Shown piece after piece: positions 45,926 to 45,945 of a stretch of DNA of 45,945 bases (position 1 is its first letter; every line of letters begins with the position of its first letter). The stretch is from Verrucomicrobiota bacterium. Lineage in GTDB: Bacteria > Verrucomicrobiota > Verrucomicrobiia > Limisphaerales > UBA1096. A program made the translations under genes and the position numbers. The notes below the pieces were generated by a model. That model ran no database searches, was not told the origin of the DNA, and worked only from the letters and a program-made list of their open reading frames with translations. The stretch lies in assembly GCA_030749225.1 (NCBI GenBank), contig JASMKO010000038.1, positions 1-45,945 on the forward strand, read 5' to 3'.

Positions 45926-45945
45926 CTCCATATATAGTAGGTATA

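Overview
The window looks like a chromosomal segment of a Verrucomicrobiota (PVC-group) bacterium, most likely a free-living, probably marine, polysaccharide degrader. This is inferred from the mix of families: DUF1501, DUF1080, DUF4838 and DUF3352 proteins, a TAT-exported Gfo/Idh oxidoreductase, a CotH/lamin-tail giant, a Verrucomicrobia-style pseudopilin, a sulfatase and sialidase-like propellers. Most of the segment is GC-rich, and the right end (about 43.5-45.9 kb) is clearly more AT-rich. I saw no tRNA, rRNA, CRISPR array, transposase or integrase.

Layout. 1-1026 is the cut-off C-terminus of a hybrid histidine kinase (REC-REC-HPt). 1.0-5.0 kb holds a small membrane protein, a membrane pyrophosphatase and the tRNA t6A enzyme TsaC/Sua5. 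5.4-10.2 kb is a tight minus-strand housekeeping run: M20 dipeptidase, QueE, class III aminotransferase, RsmA/KsgA and a Nudix hydrolase. 10.4-18.8 kb contains a DUF3352-like exported protein, a HEAT-repeat protein, a Gfo/Idh oxidoreductase, a receiver/HD-GYP-like regulator, a TPR-glycosyltransferase and a MetE-C-domain methyltransferase. 18.9-19.9 kb is a DUF1501 pseudogene. 20.0-29.8 kb holds an RRM protein, an MtfA-like peptidase, a TAT-exported Gfo/Idh protein, a 1785-residue CotH/lamin-tail surface protein and a GH97 glycosidase.

29.8-43.5 kb is one long co-directional minus-strand block that looks like a glycan-degradation locus: two lipoproteins (one an MBL-fold hydrolase), a DUF4838 protein, a sialidase-like propeller, a pseudopilin, a 1232-residue protein with three propeller modules, another propeller, a DUF1080 lipoprotein and a sulfatase. 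Several junctions are translationally coupled (ATGA or TAATG). No SusC/SusD pair or sugar transporter is seen. The right edge carries an MJ1255-type glycosyltransferase and a YihY/BrkB membrane protein.

Most notable observations. (1) A 10-14 bp perfect palindrome, core CTTGGCCAAG, occurs 19 times by eye in all reading frames, on genes of unrelated function and between genes. It resembles the cyanobacterial HIP1 phenomenon but has a different sequence, and I know of no description of it. It is nearly absent from about 25.2 kb to the end, apart from one copy, so it may separate resident from newer DNA. (2) Three unrelated lipoproteins share a near-identical 51-nt leader, and three loci carry copies of a 27-43 nt gene tail, as if left by a recombining gene family. 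(3) The five sialidase-like propeller modules all appear to lack the arginine of the (F/Y)RIP motif, so their substrate may not be sialic acid.
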